The position numbers and the translations under genes are program-made. From the NCBI GenBank assembly GCA_019873735.1, contig JAIOAQ010000006.1, positions 1 to 64,000 on the forward strand: a stretch of 64,000 bases of DNA, in the 5' to 3' direction. This document shows, piece by piece, positions 25,513 to 33,800 of the stretch. Numbering within the stretch: position 1 is the stretch's first letter; the number at the start of each line of letters is the position of its first letter. This stretch comes from Chloroflexota bacterium (GTDB taxonomy: Bacteria > Chloroflexota > Anaerolineae > Anaerolineales > Villigracilaceae). The notes beneath the pieces were generated by a model, which was not told the origin of the DNA, searched no databases, and saw only the letters and a program-made list of their open reading frames with translations.

Positions 25513-26471
25513 CGGTCAACCTTCAACAGATTATGCTCAATTCCCAGCCCGTCCAGCAAATTCCTGATGGTATTCCAGTGCACCCGTTCCCAGGCTGCCG
25601 GGCTGGAATTGGCGTTGTGCGGTGCAAGCAGAACATTATCCATTTTCAATAATGGACTATTGCCTGGCAAGGGTTCTAACTCAAACACATCCAGGGCGGC
25701 GCCAGCCAGACGTTTGGCCTGAAGTGCCTCAATCAGGGCGGTTTCGTCTACAACCGGGCCGCGGGCGGTGTTGATCAGCACCGCCTCCGGTTTGACAAGT
25801 TGGAGTGTTTTGGCATTAATCAGATGATAACTGGTGGGATTCAGGTCACAGTGGAGCGAGATGAAATCGGCACGCTGAAGCAAGTTGCCGAGCGCCGTCA
25901 TCTCAATGCCGGTCTCGGTGATAAAAACATGGTCAATCTCTACAATGTCATTGCCCAAGACTCTCATTCCAAACGCGCGCGCCCGGCGTGTGACTGCCTT
26001 GCCGATGGCGCCAACGCCGATAACGCCCAGGGTGCACTCGCTCAAAGTCTTGCCGGGGATTTTATTCCATTCGCCGCGTTTCATGGCTGCATCCATCCAG
26101 GGCTGGCGGCGGGCAAAGGCCAGCATATAGCCCAGGGTGGTGTCGGCCACGGCGGTGGTGAAAGCATTCGGCGTCCGCCCGATTTTAATTCCATAACGGG
26201 AGCAGGCCTCAGCGTCGATAGAATCGACTCCGGTTCCCCATTTGGAGATGACCTTCAAACGCGGGGCACAGGCCTGGATGACGCGCGCGGTGTAACGGTC
26301 ATCGCCGCAAATTGCGCCGTCAAACTGACCGGCGTACTGGAGCAAATCGGCCTCTTCCATGCGCTCACGCACGGGCGGGACAATGAGTTGCAGACCATAT
26401 CCCTCCAGTACCGGCCGAAAACGGTCTAAGAAAGGGATCATATAGGGGGCAGTGAACAGGATGGTTGGCAT
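25509..26471 (-). CDS. D-isomer-specific 2-hydroxyacid dehydrogenase
   Basis: This protein of about 320 residues has the 2-hydroxyacid dehydrogenase fold: NAD-binding GVIGVGAIGKAV, substrate-side NTARGPVVDE and the catalytic His in LAPHNAN. It resembles phosphoglycerate dehydrogenase-like proteins found in surface-sugar loci rather than a serine-pathway SerA, and has no ACT domain. The start is set at the ATG 26471; a GTG 12 codons upstream is possible. It is the first gene of the 13-gene operon, with a TATAAT box about 45 bases upstream. Confidence 0.85.
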   Translation of the reverse strand: MPTILFTAPYMIPFLDRFRPVLEGYGLQLIVPPVRERMEEADLLQYAGQFDGAICGDDRYTARVIQACAPRLKVISKWGTGVDSIDAEACSRYGIKIGRTPNAFTTAVADTTLGYMLAFARRQPWMDAAMKRGEWNKIPGKTLSECTLGVIGVGAIGKAVTRRARAFGMRVLGNDIVEIDHVFITETGIEMTALGNLLQRADFISLHCDLNPTSYHLINAKTLQLVKPEAVLINTARGPVVDETALIEALQAKRLAGAALDVFELEPLPGNSPLLKMDNVLLAPHNANSSPAAWERVHWNTIRNLLDGLGIEHNLLKVDR

Positions 26472-26515
26472 GTGCTTTCTGCAAGTTAAAGAGGATGTAA
26501 TCGGCACGCGGGGCT

Positions 26516-26521
26516 ATTATA
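26516..26521 (-). promoter_or_regulatory. -10 box of the polysaccharide operon
   Basis: TATAAT on the minus strand lies between the terminator at 26569 and the operon start at 26471. The -35 region is poor, so an activator or alternative sigma is possible. Confidence 0.5.
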
Positions 26522-26568
26522 CAGGACATTTATGCCGCACTGCCGGAAAAATTGCTGTTAAATAACAA

Positions 26569-26592
26569 GCCAGGCGGCAGTCGCCGCCCGGC
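26569..26592 (-). terminator. Rho-independent terminator of the secreted-protein gene
   Basis: GCCGGGCGGC and GCCGCCTGGC (minus strand) pair at 9 of 10 positions around a 4-base loop and are followed by a T-rich run, TTGTTATTT. Confidence 0.7.
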
Positions 26593-26621
26593 TGTTAGCA
26601 AATCAATCACAGGGCTTTTGT

Positions 26622-27101
26622 TTACGGCTGTTGGGTAGGAACGCCCCAGCGCCCGCCCTGGCCAACCGGTACACCGGTACCGCCACAGGGACCGAGGCCC
26701 ATTCCGCCGCGGCCGCGTCCAAAGCCGCCCTGTCCGCCCATGCGTTGAAGCATCCAATCGGCCTGCGCCTGGGTAATGACGCCATCGGCAACTGCCTTTT
26801 TGAGCGCCTCGGCGCGCGCCGTCTGCATCAGGGCGGGAATTTCCTCAGCCTTGAAGCCCTTCGAAAGAGCAATCTGGTAGAAGGTCTCGCCGGCATTGAG
26901 GCGGGTTTGCAGATCAGCCGTGGTCATCTTCAAGACCTTAGCCATGGCCTCAACCATATACGTGTGCAGCGGGCCAATGCCGCCGCCGGCCACAGGGCCG
27001 CGTCCTGGCGGGTTCGCCCCTTGAGCATAAGCCGAACCGGCCAAGCCAAGTGAGAGGGCAAGAACACCCACAACAGTCAAGATAAGAATTGTCTTCTTCA
27101 T
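26622..27101 (-). CDS. Small secreted protein with Gly-rich tail (DUF2680-like)
   Basis: The start is set at 27101, because GGAG ends nine bases before this ATG but directly abuts the ATG at 27110. A signal peptide ends at AYAQG. The mature part is a helical domain with MTTADLQTRLNAGETFYQIA and GVITQAQADWMLQRM, a pattern seen in small DUF2680-like exported proteins that repeat a short helix-turn-helix. The last 40 residues are Gly/Arg-rich. Function is unknown. A single-gene unit with its own terminator. Confidence 0.6.
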   Translation of the reverse strand: MKKTILILTVVGVLALSLGLAGSAYAQGANPPGRGPVAGGGIGPLHTYMVEAMAKVLKMTTADLQTRLNAGETFYQIALSKGFKAEEIPALMQTARAEALKKAVADGVITQAQADWMLQRMGGQGGFGRGRGGMGLGPCGGTGVPVGQGGRWGVPTQQP

Positions 27102-27314
27102 AGTTTTCATCTCCTTTTTAATTTCAGGCGTTTGCCTGTTGACTGTTCATAGGATACAACTTTATTGTGAAGACTGTGTAAAGAAGGCAAAAAGATTTTG
27201 AAAAGCCTTTAAGGCGAAAGCGCAAAGAGGGCAGTGATAAGGTATGAAGAAAATGAGTGTCCTGATGTAAAATTAGTAGACAAGCACCATACCCTGTCAA
27301 CAAAAGGCCTTTTG

Positions 27315-27944
27315 ATGACCGCTTCCTTTTCCGGACCTGCTTACCGCATCCGCACCTCCCGCTTAATCCTGCGCTGTTGGAATCCAGAAGACGCGCCGCT
27401 TCTCAAGCAAGCGATTGACGAAAGCCGCGAACACCTGCTCCCATGGATGCCATGGGCGCAAAACGAACCCCAATCCGTTGAAGCCAAGGCCGCCCAACTG
27501 CGGCGCTGGCGCTCGCGCTTTGATCGGGATGAGGATTTTGTCTATGGCGTCTTTGACCTCGAGGAAAAACATGTGCTGGGTGGCTGCGGCTTACACACGC
27601 GGCTGGGCGATTACGCTCTGGAAATCGGCTACTGGATTCATGCAAACTTCATCAACCAGGGCCTGGCAACCGAACTCAGCGCCGCCCTGACAAAAGTCGC
27701 CTTTGAGATTCACGGCGTCCGACGGGTTGAAATTCACTGTGAGCCGCGCAATTTGCGCAGCGCAGCCGTCCCGCGCAAATTGGGATACGTCCACGAGGCC
27801 ACACTGAAAAAGCGCGTTCCGGCCAACGAGGCAGAATTCCTGGATTCCATGATTTGGACACTCTTCGACACAGAGTACCCCTCCAGCCCGGCAGCCTCAG
27901 CACCGATTGAGGCTTTCGACGCGCTGGGGCGAAAGATTCTCTAA
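27315..27944 (+). CDS. RimJ/RimL-type GNAT acetyltransferase
   Basis: The start is taken at the ATG 27315, behind AAAAGG, because the frame upstream is not protein-like. The 209-residue protein opens with YRIRTSRLILRCW, the usual first strand of RimJ/RimL acetyltransferases, and has INQGLATELSAAL as the acetyl-CoA loop and NLRSAAVPRKLGYVHE as the final motif. It would acetylate an N-terminus or a small amine; the target is unknown. It stands 23 bases before the enoyl-CoA hydratase gene. Confidence 0.85.
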   Translation: MTASFSGPAYRIRTSRLILRCWNPEDAPLLKQAIDESREHLLPWMPWAQNEPQSVEAKAAQLRRWRSRFDRDEDFVYGVFDLEEKHVLGGCGLHTRLGDYALEIGYWIHANFINQGLATELSAALTKVAFEIHGVRRVEIHCEPRNLRSAAVPRKLGYVHEATLKKRVPANEAEFLDSMIWTLFDTEYPSSPAASAPIEAFDALGRKIL

Positions 27945-27967
27945 GTCTCTTTGCCAAAGGAGGAAAA

Positions 27968-28741
27968 ATGACCTACACATCCATTCTGGTGGAAAGGCGC
28001 GGTCGGGTTGGCCTGATCACCCTCAACAGGCCGCAATTCCTGAACGCGCTCAACGGAGAATTGCTGAGCGAACTTCTGCAGGCCCTGTCTGACTTCGACT
28101 CTGAAGACGGCATTGGGGCAATCGTCATCGCCGGCAACGACAAAGCCTTTGCCGCCGGCGCAGATATCAAGCAAATGGCTTCCGCCTCGGTTGTGGATAT
28201 GCTCAACGGCACCTTTGTAGAACTGTTCGACGGCCTGCGCCGGACGAAGAAACCGGTCATCGCCGCAGTCTCCGGCTACGCTCTGGGCGGAGGCTGCGAA
28301 CTGGCGCTGGCCTGCGACCTGATAGTCGCTTCTGAAACCGCCCGCTTTGGCCAACCAGAAGTCACCATCGGCGTCATCCCCGGCGCCGGCGGCACCCAGC
28401 GGCTGGCTCATGCCGTAGGAAAAGCGCTGGCGATGGAAATGGTGCTGAACAATCGCGTACTCACCGCCGCCGAAGCGCTTCAGTTTGGCATGATCAACCG
28501 GGTTGCAGCGCCCGACCGCTGGCTGGACGAGGCCATCGCCCTGGCCGAAGAGATCGCTTCCCGCGCTCCCCTGGCCGTGCGGCTGGGCAAAGAAGCGGTC
28601 AACCGCGCCTTCGAACTGCCTTTGAGCGAAGGCCTGGCGGCCGAACGGCGTCTCTTCTACAGTCTGTTTGCCACGCAAGATCAGAAAGAGGGAATGGCGG
28701 CCTTCATCGAAAAGCGCAAGCCCCAGTGGCAGGGCAAGTAA
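27968..28741 (+). CDS. Enoyl-CoA hydratase/isomerase (crotonase family)
   Basis: This 257-residue protein has the crotonase signatures: oxyanion-hole region AFAAGADIKQM, then SGYALGGGCELALACDL, and the acidic catalytic positions in FGQPEVTIGVIPGAGGTQRL. Both catalytic glutamates (the CEL and PEV sites) are present, which fits a 2-enoyl-CoA hydratase rather than an isomerase. AAAGGAGG before the ATG is a strong ribosome site. It likely serves fatty-acid or amino-acid beta-oxidation. The next gene begins 28 bases on. Confidence 0.9.
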   Translation: MTYTSILVERRGRVGLITLNRPQFLNALNGELLSELLQALSDFDSEDGIGAIVIAGNDKAFAAGADIKQMASASVVDMLNGTFVELFDGLRRTKKPVIAAVSGYALGGGCELALACDLIVASETARFGQPEVTIGVIPGAGGTQRLAHAVGKALAMEMVLNNRVLTAAEALQFGMINRVAAPDRWLDEAIALAEEIASRAPLAVRLGKEAVNRAFELPLSEGLAAERRLFYSLFATQDQKEGMAAFIEKRKPQWQGK

Positions 28742-28768
28742 ACCGCCGCGATTTTCAGGTAATCCAAT

Positions 28769-29554
28769 ATGCTGACCCGCCGCGAACTGAGGAATGCGTT
28801 TCAAGCATTCGGGCTTCAAGAGAGACCGGTTATCGTGCATACCTCCATCAAGGCCTTTGGCGGTATCGAACACGGTGCAACGGCGCTGTTAGGAGCCCTT
28901 TTAGAATCGGTCGCCGCGCTGGTCGTGCCAACATTTACCTATAAGACCATGATCACTCCCTCGGTTGGCCCTCCAAACAATGCCCTCACATACGGCAGCA
29001 GCCGAGACGCCAACCGCATGGCAGAGATATTCCACCCCAACATGCCGGCCGATCCTCTCATGGGTCATTTCCCAGAGACTGTGCGCCTTCACCCAAAAGC
29101 CCAGCGAAGCCTGCATCCTATTCTCTCCTTTGCCGGCATCCAGGCAGAACGCTATCTCGCCGCGCAAACGTTGTTTGACCCGCTTGCGCCGATCGGCGCG
29201 CTCGGCAACAATGGCGGCTGGGTATTATTGCTGGGCGTAGACCATAGCGTCAACACCAGTATTCACTATGCCGAGAAACTGGCCGGGCGGCGGCAATTCG
29301 TCCGCTGGGCGCTGACGCCTCAGCGCATTGTAGAATGTCCTGGTTTCCCAGGCTGCTCGCTGGGCTTCCAGGCCATTGCCCCTGCCGTCCAAGGCATCAC
29401 CCGTCAGGCAGAAATTGGCAAGGCACTGGTGCAGGCTATCCCACTCATACCCCTTTTCGAAGTAGTTCAGACAATGATAAAAGAAAACCCGCACGCCTTG
29501 CTGTGTGATCGGCAAGACTGCGAGCGGTGCCAGGCAATAAAAAACGAAGGTTAA
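28769..29554 (+). CDS. AAC(3)-fold acetyltransferase family protein
   Basis: This 261-residue protein has the Antibiotic_NAT (PF02522) layout: IVHTSIKAFG, then VVPTFTYKTM, a catalytic His-region HPKAQRSLHPILSF, and LLLGVDHSVNTSIHYAE. Family members acetylate the 3-amino group of aminoglycosides, but many chromosomal homologues, such as YokD-like proteins, act on other acyl-CoA acceptors. With no resistance context here, a housekeeping role is at least as likely. It ends in DRQDCERCQAIKNEG. A complete 122-bp element begins just before its stop codon. Confidence 0.75.
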   Translation: MLTRRELRNAFQAFGLQERPVIVHTSIKAFGGIEHGATALLGALLESVAALVVPTFTYKTMITPSVGPPNNALTYGSSRDANRMAEIFHPNMPADPLMGHFPETVRLHPKAQRSLHPILSFAGIQAERYLAAQTLFDPLAPIGALGNNGGWVLLLGVDHSVNTSIHYAEKLAGRRQFVRWALTPQRIVECPGFPGCSLGFQAIAPAVQGITRQAEIGKALVQAIPLIPLFEVVQTMIKENPHALLCDRQDCERCQAIKNEG

Positions 29555-29672
29555 TTGCCTGCTCTTAACCCTCCCGCAGGTTAGAACAGGGCTGTCAGCC
29601 GGTGCCGGCAATCAAGGAAACGTTTTCCGGTTTGGAAGTTGCGCCAACACCTGCGGGAGGGTGGGCAGTTAC
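29551..29672. repeat. 122-bp terminal-inverted-repeat element, copy A
   Basis: The arms CCCTCCCGCAGGT (29569-29581) and ACCTGCGGGAGGG (29649-29661) pair, and the right end reads GGGCAGTTAC. Flanks 29543-29550 AACGAAGG and 29673-29680 AACAAAGG match at 7 of 8 bases, as an aged 8-bp target duplication would. It carries no coding capacity. Its left end supplies the last bases of the AAC(3)-like gene. Copies B and C have the same length. Confidence 0.8.
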
Positions 29673-29684
29673 AACAAAGGTTGA

Positions 29685-30857
29685 TTATTCCTTTTCTTTT
29701 GCTTCCCCAAAGGCAAGCACAAGAATGTGTTGATTCAAAAATTGGGGAGAATTGATGCCGGGCCCGGGGACAATCTGCCCCAGGGTGTAGCCTCCGGCAA
29801 TAGGTACGTTTTCGCCGACAATCTCCCGCACGGCCTGGACCTCCGCTCCCGACTGTCCTTTGAGCAACATCTGCCAGCCGATATCCACCAGCATCAGAAT
29901 CAACACCGGCTTGCTGTCTCCCAAGCCAAGCAAAGCCTGACGGGCGGCCTGCTGTGCCGCTTCACGGCAGGACCTGGGGCTGGCTACCAGCAAATAGGCA
30001 TCTACGCCGTCCCCAATTGGCGCGTTCATGCGGAAACTGCCATCGGCCTCCACCCGCAGCGGCGCCCGCACCAGCAAATCTTCGCCCCGGTCAATGCCGA
30101 GAGGGTAAAGCCGTACCAGGTGATTGAGCGGCGGAAAAGCCCATTCGCGCGCCGGATAACCGAACAATTGAGCATAGGTCTCCGAAGCCGGCCGGCCGTC
30201 CAGGGTGCGCAGCCAAAAACCGCGCGAGCGGGTCACACGGAATTGCGTCCCTACCGGGCTCCAACCATGGGCATAGCCCACCCCAACTTTGAGGCCGCCC
30301 TTGAGAACCGCTGCCGCCATTCCGCCCGAACCACTCTGCAAAGTGGTCAATTGATAGGTGTTGCCGGTGTGCAAGTCGCCGCTGGAAAGGGCGCCAACCA
30401 ACTGCACCTGGTCATCAACCAACGCGGCGCAGAACTGTTCCGCATCGCCATTGAAGCCGTCGGCGAAGAAAAGGACAGTCTGTGCCGATTTCCGGTTTTC
30501 GTTGACAACCTGCATCAAACGCGCCGCCGTCTCCCGGCTGCTCTGAGCATAGCCAGGAAACCAGTGTGCGTCTGCCTGACAATCATTGGCAGTAAAAAGC
30601 GCCAGGATGACCGAATGGGGTTGTTCCCCATCATTGGTCAACCCCGAAGGCGAACTAAACCCCACCAGCGGCAAGTCACTGATCAGGCTGGTAATGCCGC
30701 TCACAACCTGACGCGCTTCATACTGGTAAGAAGCAATGACTATGCCCAAAAAGGGAACGCCGCTGCCCAGCCGATTCAATGCCTGATGGGCAGCCTGCAA
30801 GCCAGCCTCGCGGCCGTCAAGCGCCTGTGCCTGTCCAATGGCAGCCTTTAGACTCAT
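29685..30857 (-). CDS. FIST-domain sensory protein
   Basis: This 390-residue protein has the FIST N domain (LVGFSSPSGLTNDG, an SGDLHTGNTYQL turn and AGVxY-like VGYAHGWSPVG) and the FIST C region with a final AGGYTLGQIVPGP. FIST is a predicted small-molecule (possibly amino-acid) sensing domain found next to signal-transduction proteins. No kinase or output domain is fused. It follows the large kinase gene by 12 bases, so it likely delivers an input to that kinase. There is no signal peptide, so it is probably cytoplasmic. Confidence 0.85.
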   Translation of the reverse strand: MSLKAAIGQAQALDGREAGLQAAHQALNRLGSGVPFLGIVIASYQYEARQVVSGITSLISDLPLVGFSSPSGLTNDGEQPHSVILALFTANDCQADAHWFPGYAQSSRETAARLMQVVNENRKSAQTVLFFADGFNGDAEQFCAALVDDQVQLVGALSSGDLHTGNTYQLTTLQSGSGGMAAAVLKGGLKVGVGYAHGWSPVGTQFRVTRSRGFWLRTLDGRPASETYAQLFGYPAREWAFPPLNHLVRLYPLGIDRGEDLLVRAPLRVEADGSFRMNAPIGDGVDAYLLVASPRSCREAAQQAARQALLGLGDSKPVLILMLVDIGWQMLLKGQSGAEVQAVREIVGENVPIAGGYTLGQIVPGPGINSPQFLNQHILVLAFGEAKEKE

Positions 30858-30869
30858 AGGGCACCCTTA

Positions 30870-33800
30870 TCAATCGCCTTCAGCAACCGGAATAGTGAAG
30901 TGGAAGGTGGTACCTTCCCGGAAGACACTTTCAAACCAAATACGGCCGCCCTGCATCTCGACCAGGCTCTTGGTAATGTTCAAACCCAGCCCGGTACCAG
31001 GGGCTTCGCGGGCCTTCTGGTCTTCGGAACGGAAAAACTTATTGAAGATTTTCTTCTGGTCTTCGACACTGATACCAATGCCGTTGTCCCGCACCCAGAT
31101 GTGAACAACCCTGGCTGCGCCCTGCGGATCCCACTGGTTATCCGATTCTTCCGCGCCAATGACAATATGACCTTCTTCAGGCGTATATTTGTGGGCATTG
31201 CTGAGCAAGTTGGTCAGCACCTGTCCCAGACGCGTTCGGTCGGCCCACACAGCCGGAAGTTTGGGCGGCAACTTGACTTCAACCGTCTGTTTCTTCTCCT
31301 CAATCTGACGGTGCGTCGAGCGAATCACCTCGTCAATGACATCGGGAACATCTACCGCCTTGAATTCCAGCCGCAAGCGTCCCGCTTCAATCTTAGAGTT
31401 GTCGTTCAGGTCAGAGACAAGCGTTGACATGCGCTCCACATTCGAGCGGATGGTTTGCAGGAAGTTGGCCTGATTCTCATTGATTGCACCTACAGCCCCT
31501 GCAGCCAATAATTCTGTATACCCTTTAATAGAGGTCATTGGGTTTTTGAGTTCATGCGCCACAAAGGAGACAAAGTCGCTCTTGGCCAGGTTTGCCGCCT
31601 GCACCTCAGCATACAATTGCGCATTTGAGATAGCGATGGCCGCATGGTCACTCAAGCGGGTGAGGAAGGAGATATCTTCCCCAAACTCTCTTACGCTTTC
31701 CAACAACATGAGACCAATGACCGAGGCCTCGCGGCGAATGGGGATGATAATCTGACTGCGGGCGCCATGCAAAATACCGCCGCCTTCTTCCGGGTCAATT
31801 ACAATGCGCTGCGCCTGCCCGGATTCGACGGCAGATTTCATAAGGGATTGGTCAAGCGGCATAGGCGAGTTGGCATAAACATCCAAGTCGCTGCCATAAC
31901 CCTGATGGGCCATCAAACGCAGCCCATCCGCTTCAACCACACCGATCAGGCCGGCAGTAGCGCCAGATTGCCGCATAGCCCACTCCAGTGTGATACGCAT
32001 TGCGCGATCAATTTCAAGGCTGGCATTCAACTCGCGGTCAATGCGCTGCATGACCGAGAGTTCTTCCACACGAGCAGCCAATTCCTGGTCGGTGAGTGTG
32101 TAAAGACGCGCATTCTCGAGAGCAATGGCCGCCTGGCCTGCAAAAGCCATCAGCAGGGCTTCATCTTCCTGTACAAAAGGTAAACCATCCTTGCGGTTGA
32201 TGACCTCGATCACGCCAATAACGCGGTCTTTGACTTGCATAGGCACCGCCAGGATGGAGCGCGAGATAAAACCGGTCTGCTGGTCGGTATTTGGGAACCA
32301 GTCCGCCGAGCGCTGGACGTCATTTTCCACCACGGCGCTACGCGTCTGCACGGCCCGGCCGACGATTCCGCTTCCGGCCGGCAGGCGCTGTCCAAGCAGG
32401 TTGCCTCCTACCGGTCCAACCGTGACCCGGAAAATTAAATCGTCCGTATTTTCGTCCACCAGAAAGAGGCTGCCGGCTTCGCAATTCAAAATGCTGACGG
32501 CGTTCTCCAGAATGGTCCGTAACAGGGGCTCAGTTTCCAGCGTGGACGTCAGGCGCTTGGTAATCTCATTCAAGGTAGACAACTGCCGAGCGCGCTCTTC
32601 CGTCTCTTTGAACAAGCGCGCCTTGACGATCGCGCCGGCCGTCTGGTTTGCAATGGCCAGCAATAAGTCTAGTTGACCGCGCGTATAGGTAACCGTCGGG
32701 TCGCGGCTGCCTACGCTTAACGCGCCGATGGTCTCCGCGCCCGAGTTGAGCGGCACTCCCATCCAGGCACGCACACCCTTAAGCGCAGGGCGGACATTGC
32801 GCGTCTGACACTCGCTCATATAATCTTGCGTCAAAATCGGCCGGCCCTGCTGAATGATTTGCGGTGCCAGGCCTTGAGAAGGCGGTAAGGGGATGTTCTC
32901 TTGATTGACCAGGCGGTCATTGTTCTCAAGAGAAAAGGCATAGTAGAAGTATCCGCCTGTGCGGTTGTACAGGGTAATGTGAAAATCAGTCGCCGGAATC
33001 ACCTGGAAGGTTTGGGCATTGATAAGTTCCAGGATGTCATCAAACGAGAGGGTGATATTGATACCCTGAGATATGCGGTTGATGACGCTCATTTCCTGCA
33101 CGCTGCGATGCATATTGAAAACCACCTGGGCGCGTTCAATGGCCAAAGACGCCTGGTCCGCCAGGTTTTCCAAGAACTGCAGTTGCTGATCTGTGTAAGG
33201 CCTGCCAGAATGCAAGGAACCAAGCGCCAGCCAGCCATTCAGGCGCTCTTTGCCCGGCATGGGAATATACAGTTCGGTGCCTAACAATGCCAGACGGGCG
33301 CGTTCGGCTTGAACGGCTTCTGGAATCGTGCTGCCCTCACTGTAAAGAGGCTGCCGTCCACGATACATATACTGAACCAGCGGACTGCTGGCAGCAAAGC
33401 GAATATCGCTGGTTGGCTGGCCACTCTCATCGGGTGCGGCGACAAACTGGTCCATCAATGGATCGTAGGTATAGATATGAAGCAGTTTTGGCGAGAGAGC
33501 AGACTGGATCGTCTCGCGCAATTTCTGCTGGATGGTGGGCAAATCTAAGGCATTGGTCAGGTCGTGTGTAAACTGATTCAGACGTTCCTGATAAGCGCGT
33601 TGGCCACGTAGGAAAATGGCATCCAAAGTCTGCTGGAGTCGATCGCGCAAGGGGTTGAAAAGTAAGGCCAGCAGGAAGATCGTCAGGCCGACAACGAGCG
33701 GATGCGCCGATTGCAAGCGCTGACCGAAAATCAGGCTTAATCCGCTGACCAGCAACGCATAGCCGCCTACTGTAAGCACCGAGAGCAGGGCATATAGCAA

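Noticed and set aside
28769-29554. Calling the AAC(3)-fold gene an aminoglycoside resistance gene
   Set aside because: The family is broad and neither the context nor the sequence read by eye shows aminoglycoside specificity.
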